Source of the DNA: Terrisporobacter vanillatitrophus
GTDB lineage: Bacteria > Bacillota > Clostridia > Peptostreptococcales > Peptostreptococcaceae
Assembly (NCBI RefSeq): GCF_051148895.1
Contig: NZ_CP154625.1
Coordinates: forward strand, 1,984,001-2,048,000
DNA length: 64,000 bases
Direction of reading: 5' to 3'
In this document: one piece after another, positions 49,975 to 59,293 of the stretch
Layout: each line of letters starts with the position of its first letter
Numbering within the stretch: position 1 is the first letter of the stretch
The notes under the pieces: generated by a model
What the model saw: only the letters and a program-made list of their open reading frames with translations
What the model was told of the DNA's origin: nothing
Databases searched by the model: none
Program-made: the position numbers and the translations under genes

Positions 49975-50844
49975 ATGATAACTTTTGATATAAACGGAGC
50001 AAGAATAAAATTTGATGAAAAAAGAGATCAGTATAACACAATAAGAAAAAATTTTAAATTGTATGGAGAGGAATGTTCTAAACAATTTATGGATTACTGT
50101 TTAGATAGTGTAACAAATACTAGACATATTAGTGAAAAGCACTTAGAGTATGGTCAAAATTTAATTTATGAGGTAATAAGAAAGGGTGTAGAAACTCTTG
50201 TTGGATATAATATTATAACAATAGATTTTAATTTATTCAAAGAATTATATTGTAATAAATACTTGGATTTTGAAAGACTTTTTAATAATGTAACTAGAGA
50301 TTTATCTAATTCAAGAAATAAAAAAAATAATATAAAGATATTTGATATTAAACCAATAATATCTAAGCTTTGTGAATATCTTTATGAAGATTGCTTCAGT
50401 ATACACCTTGCTATTTTAGATGCATTAATAGATAACGGTGTAACAGAAGTTAATTCTTATATAGATCAAAAATCAATTAGACAATCCAATGCTCTTTTCA
50501 ATAATTATAAAGATGGATTTATTAGTAAGCTAGATGGGTGTAAGGTAGTGCAAAAGATTATAATGTCAAATCCATATAGAAAAGAGGTTTACGAATTTCT
50601 TATAAAAGAAGATGGAGATTTCTCTGGTGAAATAGAAAATCTAGCATCATATTTAGGATTTGACTTAAAAGAATATAAAGGTTTTTTAATGGACATGTAT
50701 ATAAAAGAATTAATGGACAGAGGTGTTAGTGATATTGACACTGCAAAAGAAAAGGTTAAAAAGTATGCCAAATATATAGGTTGTAAAAATGATAGTATAT
50801 TTATAACTAGGATTGATGCTATTTATACTTTTGAAAATGCATAG
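49975..50844 (+). CDS. Protein of unknown function, 289 aa
   Basis: AGGAGGGG lies 7 bases before ATG 49975. Soluble and mostly helical, with regular Lys/Asp/Asn-rich amphipathic segments. No signal peptide, membrane helix or motif I can name. The C-terminal 80 residues contain a helical pair (FSGEIENLASYLGFDLKEY, KGFLMDMYIKELMDRGV). It ends at a perfect terminator (50847), and nothing in the neighbourhood suggests a role. Confidence 0.7.
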   Translation: MITFDINGARIKFDEKRDQYNTIRKNFKLYGEECSKQFMDYCLDSVTNTRHISEKHLEYGQNLIYEVIRKGVETLVGYNIITIDFNLFKELYCNKYLDFERLFNNVTRDLSNSRNKKNNIKIFDIKPIISKLCEYLYEDCFSIHLAILDALIDNGVTEVNSYIDQKSIRQSNALFNNYKDGFISKLDGCKVVQKIIMSNPYRKEVYEFLIKEDGDFSGEIENLASYLGFDLKEYKGFLMDMYIKELMDRGVSDIDTAKEKVKKYAKYIGCKNDSIFITRIDAIYTFENA

Positions 50845-50846
50845 AG

Positions 50847-50882
50847 AGAAGCTTCTACTTATTTAGTAGAAGCTTTTTTTGT
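50847..50882 (+). terminator. Intrinsic terminator after the 289-aa gene
   Basis: AGAAGCTTCTACT and AGTAGAAGCTTTT form a perfect stem with a 5-base loop and a T-run. Confidence 0.93.
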
Positions 50883-51325
50883 ATATTAAAAAAATTCAAA
50901 AAACTTTTATAAATTAGGTTAATTTTTTATTTAGTTAATTTATTTAATTATATAAATACTTATGATAGTTTTATTGTTAAAATAAATAATAATTACTTAA
51001 GTAAATATACTACTTATATTACTGTTTATAATTAGTATTGATAATTACTAAAAGTAAAAATTTTACTCAATAAAATTATATTTAAAGTAAAAATACTCTA
51101 TATGTAGATAAAATAAAAGTAAATATATTGTTTTTATTTATTTTAATTTAATTTACTTTTAAAAGGGTGGGAACATGGACTTAAACAATTAATTACTAAA
51201 TAGAATAATATTGTTAATTCTTATTAGAAATTATATATTAATTATCTTTTTATCTTTAAGAAAAATTCTGCAAATAAAGTATAATAAAAAGAATACTTAA
51301 AGGAGATATATAAAAATCGAGAAAA
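50883..51325 (+). promoter_or_regulatory. AT-rich upstream region with AGTAAA-type repeats and a five-codon frame
   Basis: No gene is visible. AGTAAAAATTTTACT at 51053-51067 is a perfect 7+1+7 palindrome, and several further AGTAAAA/TTTACTT copies lie between 50990 and 51165. A five-codon frame (M-D-L-N-N-stop) at 51175-51192 follows an AAGGGTGG ribosome-site-like stretch. These could be operator sites and a leader peptide of the transhydrogenase operon, or chance in AT-rich DNA. Confidence 0.35.
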
Positions 51326-51370
51326 TAGTTAAATAAATAACAAAATAACAAGTTTTTTGTTTGCTATAAT
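51326..51370 (+). promoter_or_regulatory. Rex-like operator and extended -10 promoter of the NuoEF/transhydrogenase operon
   Basis: TAGTTAAATAAATAACAA (51326-51343) matches the Rex consensus TTGTTAA-N4-TTAACAA at 12 of 14 defined positions when read on the minus strand. TGCTATAAT at 51362-51370 is a perfect extended -10. The operator ends 18 bases before the TG, over the -35 region, so Rex would repress at low NADH/NAD and release as NADH rises. A second symmetry, AACAA-N5-TTGTT, lies at 51347-51361. Confidence 0.55.
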
Positions 51371-51455
51371 TGCCTTTTTTTGCTAATATTATTAGTAGTA
51401 GTACATATACCTAATAATAATAATAATACAATTTTTAAATAGGGGGGTAAATTAA

Positions 51456-51965
51456 ATGAGTGAAAAATGCTGTTGCGGGACTGATAAATGTCCAGACTTC
51501 AAAGAGCTTGATCCCGTATTAGACAAATATGCCAAAGTACCTGGAAGTTTGATTACTATTTTACAAAAAACTCAAGATATCTATGGATATATTTCAATTG
51601 ATGCAATGAATTATATTTCAGATGCAACAGGTATAAAAACTGCCAAAATATATGGTGTAGCAACGTTCTATGCGCAATTTAGATTGCAACCAATAGGGAA
51701 GTATTTAATAATGTTATGTCAAGGAACTGCATGCCATGTAAATGGATCTGAAATGATTGAAGAAGCTGTTTGTGAATTTTTAAATATTCAAGATGGTGAA
51801 ACAACAGAAGATGGAATATTTACATTAAATAATGTTGCATGTTTAGGATGTTGTTCATTAGCACCTGTTATGATGGTTAAAAGCGCAGATGGTGATGAAA
51901 CTTATGGAAACTTAACTAAAGACTCTGTTAAAGAAATATTAACAGAAATTAGAGAAAGATCATAG
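51456..51965 (+). CDS. NuoE-like [2Fe-2S] subunit of an NAD(P)H/ferredoxin oxidoreductase
   Basis: 169 residues; GGGGGG precedes ATG 51456. Thioredoxin-like [2Fe-2S] domain with the cluster ligands in MLCQGTACHVNG (C-x4-C) and NNVACLGCCSLAPVMM (C-x3-C). The N-terminal half is the helical NuoE bundle (LITILQKTQDIYGYISIDAM). An extra CCC-x4-C at the start (EKCCCGTDKC) is unusual. Equivalent to HydC/HymA/StnA, passing electrons to or from the NuoF-like subunit encoded 13 bases downstream. Confidence 0.92.
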   Translation: MSEKCCCGTDKCPDFKELDPVLDKYAKVPGSLITILQKTQDIYGYISIDAMNYISDATGIKTAKIYGVATFYAQFRLQPIGKYLIMLCQGTACHVNGSEMIEEAVCEFLNIQDGETTEDGIFTLNNVACLGCCSLAPVMMVKSADGDETYGNLTKDSVKEILTEIRERS

Positions 51966-51978
51966 GGGGTGAGTAGTG

Positions 51979-53727
51979 ATGAAAGTTATAATCGGTCAAG
52001 GTAGTTGCGGTGTTGCAACTGGAGCAAAAAAGACAGCAGCAGAATTTGAGAGACTTATAGAAGAAAAAAATCTAAATATTAAAGTTGATATTACTGGTTG
52101 TGTAGGTACTTGTTACCTAGAACCAATTGTAGATGTATATGACGACAATGAAGTTATGACAAGATATGTAAAAGTAAAACCAGAATGTGCTTTAGAAATA
52201 GTAGAAAAACATCTTGTTAATGGGGAGATAGCTACTGATTTAGAAATATCAGATGAAGATAAATTATTTATAGGAAAACAACAAAGAGTTGTACTTAGAA
52301 ATTGTGGTTTAATAAATCCTGAAAAGATAGAAGAATATGTTGCAGTAGGTGGATATGAAGCTACTAAAAAAGTTGTAACTTCAATGACACAAGAAGATGT
52401 AATAGAAGAAATAAAGGTTTCAGGACTTAGAGGTAGAGGTGGCGCAGGATTCCCTACTTGGTTTAAATGGAATGCAGCCTTACAAAATAAAGCAGATCAA
52501 AAATATATAGTATGTAACGCAGATGAAGGGGACCCTGGTGCATTTATGGATAGATCTGTTCTAGAAGGTGATCCTCATTCACTTATAGAAGGTATGATTA
52601 TAGGTGGATATGCAATGGGTGCAACTGAAGGTGTTATTTATGTTAGAGCTGAGTATCCTCTTGCTATACATAGACTTGAAATAGCTATGGCTCAAGCTAG
52701 AGAAAAAGGTTTTCTTGGAAAAAATATATTTGGATCAGGATTTGATTTTGATTTAAGAATAAAAGCTGGTGCTGGAGCATTCGTTTGTGGTGAAGAAACT
52801 GCACTTATAGCTTCTCTTGAAGGTGAAAGAGGAATGCCTAGACTAAAACCACCATTCCCAGCTCAAAAAGGATATTGGCAAAAACCTACAAATATAAATA
52901 ACGTTGAAACTTATGCTAACGTATCTTGGATAATTGTAAACGGTGGAGCTGCTTTTGGTGCAATGGGAACTGAAAAGAGTAAAGGTACAAAAGTATTTGC
53001 TCTTGCAGGTAAAATTAAAAAAGGTGGACTAGTTGAAGTTCCTATGGGTCTTCCACTTAAAGATGTTATATTTGGTATAGGTGGAGGAATTAAAAAAGAT
53101 AAGGCTTTTAAAGCTGTTCAAATGGGTGGACCATCTGGCGGATGTATACCTTCTGCTTTAATAGAAACTCCTGTTGACTATGAAAATATAAACAAAACTG
53201 GAGCTATAGTTGGTTCTGGTGGTATGATCGTAATGGACGAAACTACTTGTATGGTAGATATGGCAAGATATTTCCTTGACTTTACTAGAAAAGAATCTTG
53301 CGGTAAATGTAACTATTGTAGAGTAGGAACTAAGAGAATGCTTGAAATACTTGAAAGAATAACTAAAGGTGAAGGTAAGGATGGAGATATAGAGCTTCTT
53401 GAAGAATTAGCAGTAAAAATTAAAGATGGTTCTATGTGTGGACTTGGTCAAACTGCTCCTAACCCAGTTCTTACAACTATTAAATATTTTAGAAATGAGT
53501 ATGAAGATCATATTTATAATAAAAAATGTACAGCTAAATCATGTAAATCTTTAATTACATTTAATATAACTGAAGATTGTAAAGGATGTAGAGCTTGTGC
53601 TAAAAAATGTCCAGTTGAAGCTATATCAGGTGAAAAGAAAGAAATGCATGTAATAGATCACGATAAATGTATAAAATGTGGTAAGTGCGAAGAAACTTGT
53701 AAGTTCGGCGCAATAGTTAGAGACTAG
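51979..53727 (+). CDS. NuoF/HydB-like NADH-binding flavoprotein with extra Fe-S domains
   Basis: 583 residues from ATG 51979 (GGGGGTGAG upstream). Residues 1-90: an additional thioredoxin-like [2Fe-2S] domain (GQGSCGVATGAKK, TGCVGTCYLEP). Then the NADH/FMN Rossmann core (GLRGRGGAGFPTWFKW near residue 152; ADEGDPGAFMDRSVLEGDPH) and the N3 [4Fe-4S] site (ESCGKCNYCRVGTKRM near residue 438). Residues 530-583 carry two ferredoxin [4Fe-4S] motifs (CKGCRACAKKCP and CIKCGKCEETCKFGA). This long form is the HydB-type bifurcation module rather than complex I NuoF. It oxidises NADH or reduces NAD with its partners. Confidence 0.93.
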   Translation: MKVIIGQGSCGVATGAKKTAAEFERLIEEKNLNIKVDITGCVGTCYLEPIVDVYDDNEVMTRYVKVKPECALEIVEKHLVNGEIATDLEISDEDKLFIGKQQRVVLRNCGLINPEKIEEYVAVGGYEATKKVVTSMTQEDVIEEIKVSGLRGRGGAGFPTWFKWNAALQNKADQKYIVCNADEGDPGAFMDRSVLEGDPHSLIEGMIIGGYAMGATEGVIYVRAEYPLAIHRLEIAMAQAREKGFLGKNIFGSGFDFDLRIKAGAGAFVCGEETALIASLEGERGMPRLKPPFPAQKGYWQKPTNINNVETYANVSWIIVNGGAAFGAMGTEKSKGTKVFALAGKIKKGGLVEVPMGLPLKDVIFGIGGGIKKDKAFKAVQMGGPSGGCIPSALIETPVDYENINKTGAIVGSGGMIVMDETTCMVDMARYFLDFTRKESCGKCNYCRVGTKRMLEILERITKGEGKDGDIELLEELAVKIKDGSMCGLGQTAPNPVLTTIKYFRNEYEDHIYNKKCTAKSCKSLITFNITEDCKGCRACAKKCPVEAISGEKKEMHVIDHDKCIKCGKCEETCKFGAIVRD

Positions 53728-53744
53728 GGGAGGAGGATGATAAT

Positions 53745-56700
53745 ATGAATAAATTCAGATTAAATATAGACGGAAAAGAAGTATTTGGATTGCCAGGTCA
53801 AACAATTCTTGAAGTTGCAAGAGAAAATGATGTTTTCATTCCTACTCTATGCTACGATGAAAGAACTAAAATATATGGTTCATGTGGTTTATGTGTAGTT
53901 GAAATAGAAGGAATGCCAAAAATGGTAAAGGCTTGTGCTACAGAAATATCACCTAATATGATAATAAAAACTAACACAAGCAGAGTTATAGAGTCAAGAA
54001 AAACAAATTTAGAGTTATTACTATCTAATCACGTTGGGGATTGTAGACCTCCATGTGTTCTAGCATGTCCTGCAGGCACTGATTGTCAAGGATATGTGGG
54101 ATTAATAGCAAATGGAGAATATGAGACAGCAATAGAATTAATTAAAGACAGAATTCCACTACCAGCAGCTATTGGTAGAGTATGTCCTCATCCATGTGAA
54201 GAAAATTGTAGAAGAAAACTTGTGGAAGAACCAGTATCTATAGCTTGGTTAAAAAGATTTGCTGCTGATAAAGATTTAGAAAGTGAAAATCCATTTATAC
54301 CAGAAATAGCAGAAGAAACTGGTAAGAGTGTTGCCATAATAGGTGGTGGACCAATGGGTCTATCAGCTGCATATTTCTTAAGACAAATGGGTCATAGTGT
54401 AACTATAATTGAATCTATGCCTAAACTTGGTGGTATGCTTCGTTATGGAATACCAGAGTATAGACTTCCAAAAGCTGTTTTAGATGAAGAAATAGCATTA
54501 ATTGAAAGTATGGGTGTTAAAATGATACCTAATACTAAAGTTGGTGTGGATATACCATTTGAAACTATAAAAGCAGATTATGATGCTGTACTTCTTGGAA
54601 TTGGTGCTTGGGTATCTACTGGTGTTAGATGTAAAGGTGAAGATAGTGAAGGCGTTATAGGTGGTATAGACTTCCTAAGAAAAGTTGTTAGAAATGAAGA
54701 AATAAAACTTGGTGAAAACGTAGCTATAGTTGGTGGTGGTAATACTGCAATGGATGCTTGTAGAACTGCTGTAAGACTAGGAGCTAAAAAAGTTTATAAT
54801 ATATATAGAAGAACTAAAAATGAAATGCCTGCTGATATGGTAGAAATAGTTGAAGCTGAAGAAGAAGGAGTAATCTTCAAAAACTTAACTAATCCTATTG
54901 AAGTTGTTGCAGACGAAAATGGAAAAGTTAAACAAGTAGTACTTCAAGTTATGGAACTTGGTGAAGCTGATGCATCTGGAAGAAGAAGTCCAGTTGCAGT
55001 AGAAGGAAAAACTGAAACTATAGATATAGACACTATGATACTAGCTATAGGTCAAGCAGTTGATGCTTCTAAATTTGAAGGTATGGATAAGACTAGAAAA
55101 AATGCCATAGCTTATGATAAAGATACATTTATGACGTCACAGGAAGGTGTATTTGCTGGTGGAGACTGTGGTAATGATAAGATATCAATAGCAGTAGAAG
55201 CTATAGCTGATGCTAGAAAAGTATCAGATTCTATAAATGCTTACTTAAATGGTGAAACATTAAAATATGAAAAACCATTTGTTGTTGAAAGATTTGATAT
55301 AACTGAAAAAACATTTGAAGATAGAGAAAGAATGTGTAGACCAGTTATGGATCAATTAGAAGCAGAAGAAAGAAAAGATAACTTTACTGAAGTAGTATTC
55401 GGATATGACGAAGAACAAGCAGTAAAAGATGCTTCTAGATGTTTAGAATGTGGTTGTCATGACTACTTTGAATGTAAATTAATAGATTATGCTAATCAAT
55501 ATGATGTTAAACCAGAAAGATTAGCTGGAGATAAAAATGTAATAGAATTTGAAGATGATCATCCGTTTATAGTAAGAGATCCGAACAAATGTGTACTTTG
55601 CGGACTTTGTGTAAGAGTTTGTGATGAAGTTATGGGTGTTGGAGCTTTAGGACTTGTTAACAGAGGATTTGATACTGTTGTTAAACCATCCCTTGAAAAA
55701 TCTTTAGCAGAGTCTGGATGTATGTCTTGTGGACAATGTGTAAGTGTTTGTCCAACAGGAGCACTTCAAGAAAGACAAAGTGTAGTTAAGGAAGTTCCAC
55801 TTGCAACAGATGTTACAGATACAACATGTTCATTCTGTTCAGTAGGATGTTCTCTACATTTAGAAACATGTGGAGACATGTTAATTAAATCTAACCCAGA
55901 TAAAAAGGGTCCAGTTAATCAAGGACTTATCTGTGGTAAGGGTAAATGGGGATTTGATTGTTCAGCATTAGAAGGAAAATTAACTAATCCACTTATAAAA
56001 GGTGAGGATGGATTTAGAGAAGCTGATTATCATGAAGCATTATTACTTGTTGCTAAAAAGGCTGAAAGTATAGCTGCTAAATATGGTAAAGATGCTGTAG
56101 CTGTTGCCATATCAGATAGATTTACAAATGAAGAAGCTTATGTAATGAAAAAATTAGCTGACACTATGGGAGCAAAAACACTTTGCTTTAATAATGTTGA
56201 AAGCGGATTAGAAAAAGTTATAGGATTAGATGCTTCTCCTAATACAATTGATGAATTATTAGCTACAAATGTAATAGTTACTTTTGGATTTGTAATGGAA
56301 AACAATCCAGTAATTCAACTTAAGTTAAAACAAGCTGCTGAACAAGGAGCAAAAGTATATGTAATAAATCCTAAAGGATATGAAGTAAATAACTTTGATT
56401 TTGCTACAAAAGTTGTATATGTTGAAAATGACTTAAGTGCTGTTAAAGAAATGGCTAAAGCGTTAATAGAAATGGGTAAAGCTTCTTCAATGGATAATTT
56501 CGAAGAATTTAAAGCTTCACTAGACAATGTTTCTGTAAGTGATGAAATAAAAGAAATAGCAAATGCTTACGCTACAGCTAAAAAAGCAATGCTTGTATTC
56601 CAACAAAATGTAGTTTCAGTTGAAGTTTCTACTATGATAGGAAATATTGCCCTACTTTCAGGACATATAGGATCACCTAGAGATGGTATACTTCAAATAA

Positions 56701-57281
56701 AAGCTAAAAACAATTCTCAAGGATTAATTGATATGGGAATAAAAGCTGGAGTAGAAGCTATGGAAGGTGTAAAAGGACTTCTATGCTTTGGAGAAAATCC
56801 TCATGTTAATTTATCTAACTTAGAATTTTTAATGGTTTTAGATACTCATATGACTGAAACTTGTGATATAGCTGATGTTATTATACCAGGTACTGGTTTT
56901 GCATCAGTAAATGGAACATTTACTAATACAGAAAGAAGAATACAAAGCGTAAATGCTGCTATAGTTGAAAATGTATTAACTAATTATGAAGTTGCAGCTG
57001 AAATAGCTCATGTATATGAAGTAGACTTTAACTATAGAGATACTGCGGATATAAGTATTGAAATGGAAGATGTTTTACCTAAATATAAATATGCTAAAGT
57101 TGGAGAAATATACGGAAATGTATTATCTCCAGTTGATGCTAAATTTGTAGTAGTAAATGATAGTGAATTTGTAAATGTTCATAATTGTACAGATAATTTA
57201 ATGAATGTTATAAATGAAAGATTACCTAAACAAGTTAATACATTTATAAAAAAAGAATGCTGTGTAGCAACAGAGATATAA
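53745..57281 (+). CDS. Large fusion: NuoG N-terminus + GltD-like NADPH domain + ferredoxin + degenerate MopB (Stn-like transhydrogenase subunit)
   Basis: 1,178 residues. 1-80: [2Fe-2S] plant-type ferredoxin (CYDERTKIYGSCGLC, KAC). 90-160: GltD-type Cys clusters (CRPPCVLACPAGTDC; CPHPCEENCRR). 190-530: GltD/NfnB-like FAD-NADPH domain with two dinucleotide loops (AIIGGGPMGLSAAYF near 196, AIVGGGNTAMDACR near 324). 605-680: two [4Fe-4S] motifs (CVLCGLCVRVC; CMSCGQCVSVCP). From 690: a molybdopterin-oxidoreductase-like domain starting CSFCSVGC. The Sec/Cys-His active-site segment of formate dehydrogenases is absent, so this half is probably structural, as in NuoG. The plan fits StnC, the NADPH subunit of Sporomusa-type electron-bifurcating transhydrogenase. 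GAGGAGG lies 9 bases before ATG 53745. Confidence 0.8.
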   Translation: MNKFRLNIDGKEVFGLPGQTILEVARENDVFIPTLCYDERTKIYGSCGLCVVEIEGMPKMVKACATEISPNMIIKTNTSRVIESRKTNLELLLSNHVGDCRPPCVLACPAGTDCQGYVGLIANGEYETAIELIKDRIPLPAAIGRVCPHPCEENCRRKLVEEPVSIAWLKRFAADKDLESENPFIPEIAEETGKSVAIIGGGPMGLSAAYFLRQMGHSVTIIESMPKLGGMLRYGIPEYRLPKAVLDEEIALIESMGVKMIPNTKVGVDIPFETIKADYDAVLLGIGAWVSTGVRCKGEDSEGVIGGIDFLRKVVRNEEIKLGENVAIVGGGNTAMDACRTAVRLGAKKVYNIYRRTKNEMPADMVEIVEAEEEGVIFKNLTNPIEVVADENGKVKQVVLQVMELGEADASGRRSPVAVEGKTETIDIDTMILAIGQAVDASKFEGMDKTRKNAIAYDKDTFMTSQEGVFAGGDCGNDKISIAVEAIADARKVSDSINAYLNGETLKYEKPFVVERFDITEKTFEDRERMCRPVMDQLEAEERKDNFTEVVFGYDEEQAVKDASRCLECGCHDYFECKLIDYANQYDVKPERLAGDKNVIEFEDDHPFIVRDPNKCVLCGLCVRVCDEVMGVGALGLVNRGFDTVVKPSLEKSLAESGCMSCGQCVSVCPTGALQERQSVVKEVPLATDVTDTTCSFCSVGCSLHLETCGDMLIKSNPDKKGPVNQGLICGKGKWGFDCSALEGKLTNPLIKGEDGFREADYHEALLLVAKKAESIAAKYGKDAVAVAISDRFTNEEAYVMKKLADTMGAKTLCFNNVESGLEKVIGLDASPNTIDELLATNVIVTFGFVMENNPVIQLKLKQAAEQGAKVYVINPKGYEVNNFDFATKVVYVENDLSAVKEMAKALIEMGKASSMDNFEEFKASLDNVSVSDEIKEIANAYATAKKAMLVFQQNVVSVEVSTMIGNIALLSGHIGSPRDGILQIKAKNNSQGLIDMGIKAGVEAMEGVKGLLCFGENPHVNLSNLEFLMVLDTHMTETCDIADVIIPGTGFASVNGTFTNTERRIQSVNAAIVENVLTNYEVAAEIAHVYEVDFNYRDTADISIEMEDVLPKYKYAKVGEIYGNVLSPVDAKFVVVNDSEFVNVHNCTDNLMNVINERLPKQVNTFIKKECCVATEI

Positions 57282-57300
57282 GAACTTTAAATTATAATTA

Positions 57301-59222
57301 ATCGAGTAGGAGCTAAATAATTATTTTATTTAGCGTCCTCTCACACCACCGTGCGTACCGTTCGGTACACGGCGGTTCATTAAGTTCCATGCACTTTTAA
57401 ATATCTCTTGGAAATACTCATATATCCTATTTCTTCTAGGTATTTATTTGTAAGTGTTTTTGATAGGATTGGGCTACCGGATATTCTCCAGTAGCCTTTT
57501 CTTGTATTTGAATATTGGTAGGCCTTATATTTATCCATTCCAAGTTTAACAAGATTCTTACACTTCGTCCTTGGTAATTTCCATTGTTTCCAGATACATG
57601 CTCTAAGTCTTCGCCTAATCCATTTTTCAATATTTTGTATATTGCCTTTAGCTTTCGCTATGCCAAAGTAATTAATCCAACCTATCATAAGTTGATTAAG
57701 TTTCAACATTCTCCATCCCATATCTATTCCTTTATTTCTATTTGTAATTTCTATTACTTTAGATTTTAGTTTATTATATGAGCTTTCATGTATCCTTATT
57801 TGGGCGCCGCCCTTTGTAAAATAGAATGAAAATCCTAGAAATTTTCTGCGACTAACTAAGTCAACGGCACTTTTCTTTTCATTTATTTTAAGTTTTAATT
57901 CATTTTCAATTAATTTCTTAATACTGTTTAAAACTCTTAACCCTGCTTTTCTACTTTTAACGTAGATATTACAGTCATCTGCGAATCTACAGAATTTATG
58001 ACCTCTTCTTTCTAATTCTTTATCAACCTCATCAAGCATTATATTTGATAGAAGCGGACTTAATGGTCCTCCTTGGGGAGTTCCTTCTTCATTTGATACG
58101 ATAACTCCATTTAACATTATTCCACTTTTAAGATATTTCCTTATTAAGTCTAATACTCTTTTATCTTTAATTTGTCTTGATAATCTATCAATTAAAATGT
58201 CATGATTTACTTTATCAAAGAATTTCTCTAAATCCATATCTACTACCCATTTATATCCTTCATTTATATATTCTAAGGATTTCTTTATTGCTTGATGCTG
58301 ACTTCTGTTTGGTCTAAAACCATAACTACTATTAGAGAAAATTGGTTCATATACAAATGTCAACGCTTGTGCTATTGCTTGTTGTATCATTCTATCTACT
58401 ACTGTTGGAATTCCAAGCATCCTAGTCCCACCGTTAGGTTTAGGTATTTCTACCCTTCTAACAGGTGATGGTTTGTATGTTCCATCTAATAATTTAGATT
58501 TCATTGTAGTCCAGTGCTTTTTGCAATAGTCGTGAAGTTCATCAGTCTTTATTCCATCAACACCGTGACTACCTTTATTCTTGATTACTCGTTGCATAGC
58601 ACGATACATATTATCTTTTGCTAAGATTTTATCGAGTAAATTATTAGTAGATATTTTTGCACGGTTCTCTATTTCTACCTTCGGTAATACCGAAGCTACG
58701 CTATGCACTCCATGTTTATTTCCAGTTTCCAACTTTACTTCCACACGGTAGCCTGAATATTCAGTTGTCTGCACTTTATCCACGTTCTTCAATTTATCCA
58801 AAGTTGAAAACCTCCTTAATGTTCAGTCCTTCCTATTGATTGCGCAGTCAATAGTACTATGACGTCTGCTGACTTCTGATAGTTCAATTACATATCACTA
58901 TGTAGGTTATCATCTAGGAAGTTCATCCTCTATTAATGATATATCTATCAGACCTCCCCAGGTAAGAGCAACAACCTTCATCTCATATATCTGCTACATT
59001 TACTATTAGAAATTTTGGATAGTGTTGGACTTTGTCTTGTTACGCAAACTCGTCCGTTTCCAATAGCCTCATATGTAGTTCGTGTTCCTCAGACCAAGAC
59101 TTTGCCGTAGGCTTCCTTCAGATTCCACCTCACGATGGACACCCTTGCCATTAGCTAGCGGTTCCCACTATCAAGCCCGCAACGGACTTTCACCGTCAAG
59201 TTGTTGCCCATGCTGGGCACAC
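57301..59222 (-). mobile_element. Group II intron with maturase ORF, inserted beside a terminator hairpin
   Basis: About 1,922 bp on the minus strand. The 5' end GTGTGCCCAGCATGGG starts at 59222. Domain V is read near 57335-57380 on the minus strand (GAACCGCCGTGTACC, GTACGCACGGTGG), followed by a domain VI hairpin and an end CTACTCGAT at about 57301. The 5' exon on the minus strand is a terminator hairpin (59225-59262) with its T-run ending at the splice site, as expected of class C introns. Not inside a gene: it separates the transhydrogenase operon from its terminator. Confidence 0.88.
57380..58801 (-). CDS. ltrA: Group II intron reverse transcriptase/maturase
   Basis: 473 residues, starting at TTG 58801 with AGGAGG about 9 bases upstream. 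RT blocks are intact: SYGFRPNRSQHQAI near residue 159, DMDLEKFFDKVNHD (palm Asp) near residue 188, EEGTPQGGPLSPLLSNIML near residue 238, and the catalytic FADD in KFCRFADDCNIYVKS near residue 269 (FADD in place of the common YADD). The C-terminal maturase domain X is in RMLKLNQLMIGWINYF and WIRRRLRACIWKQWK. No HNH endonuclease domain is seen, consistent with class C. Needed for splicing and mobility. Confidence 0.94.
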   Translation of the reverse strand: MDKLKNVDKVQTTEYSGYRVEVKLETGNKHGVHSVASVLPKVEIENRAKISTNNLLDKILAKDNMYRAMQRVIKNKGSHGVDGIKTDELHDYCKKHWTTMKSKLLDGTYKPSPVRRVEIPKPNGGTRMLGIPTVVDRMIQQAIAQALTFVYEPIFSNSSYGFRPNRSQHQAIKKSLEYINEGYKWVVDMDLEKFFDKVNHDILIDRLSRQIKDKRVLDLIRKYLKSGIMLNGVIVSNEEGTPQGGPLSPLLSNIMLDEVDKELERRGHKFCRFADDCNIYVKSRKAGLRVLNSIKKLIENELKLKINEKKSAVDLVSRRKFLGFSFYFTKGGAQIRIHESSYNKLKSKVIEITNRNKGIDMGWRMLKLNQLMIGWINYFGIAKAKGNIQNIEKWIRRRLRACIWKQWKLPRTKCKNLVKLGMDKYKAYQYSNTRKGYWRISGSPILSKTLTNKYLEEIGYMSISKRYLKVHGT

Positions 59223-59224
59223 GT

Positions 59225-59262
59225 AAAAAAGAAGCCACTTGTAAATAAGTGGCTTTTTTTAT
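59225..59262. terminator. Terminator of the transhydrogenase operon, now separated by the intron
   Basis: AAGCCACTT and AAGTGGCTT form a perfect 9-bp stem with A- and T-runs on both sides, so it works in both directions. It lies 1.9 kb past the operon because the group II intron is inserted between. Confidence 0.85.
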
Positions 59263-59293
59263 TGTATATAATATTTATAATTTTACTTTTTAT

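Noticed and set aside
53745..57281. Annotation as formate dehydrogenase alpha subunit
   Set aside because: The domain has the Fe4S4 start (CSFCSVGC) but lacks the Sec/Cys-His active-site segment, and a GltD-like NADPH domain occupies the middle.
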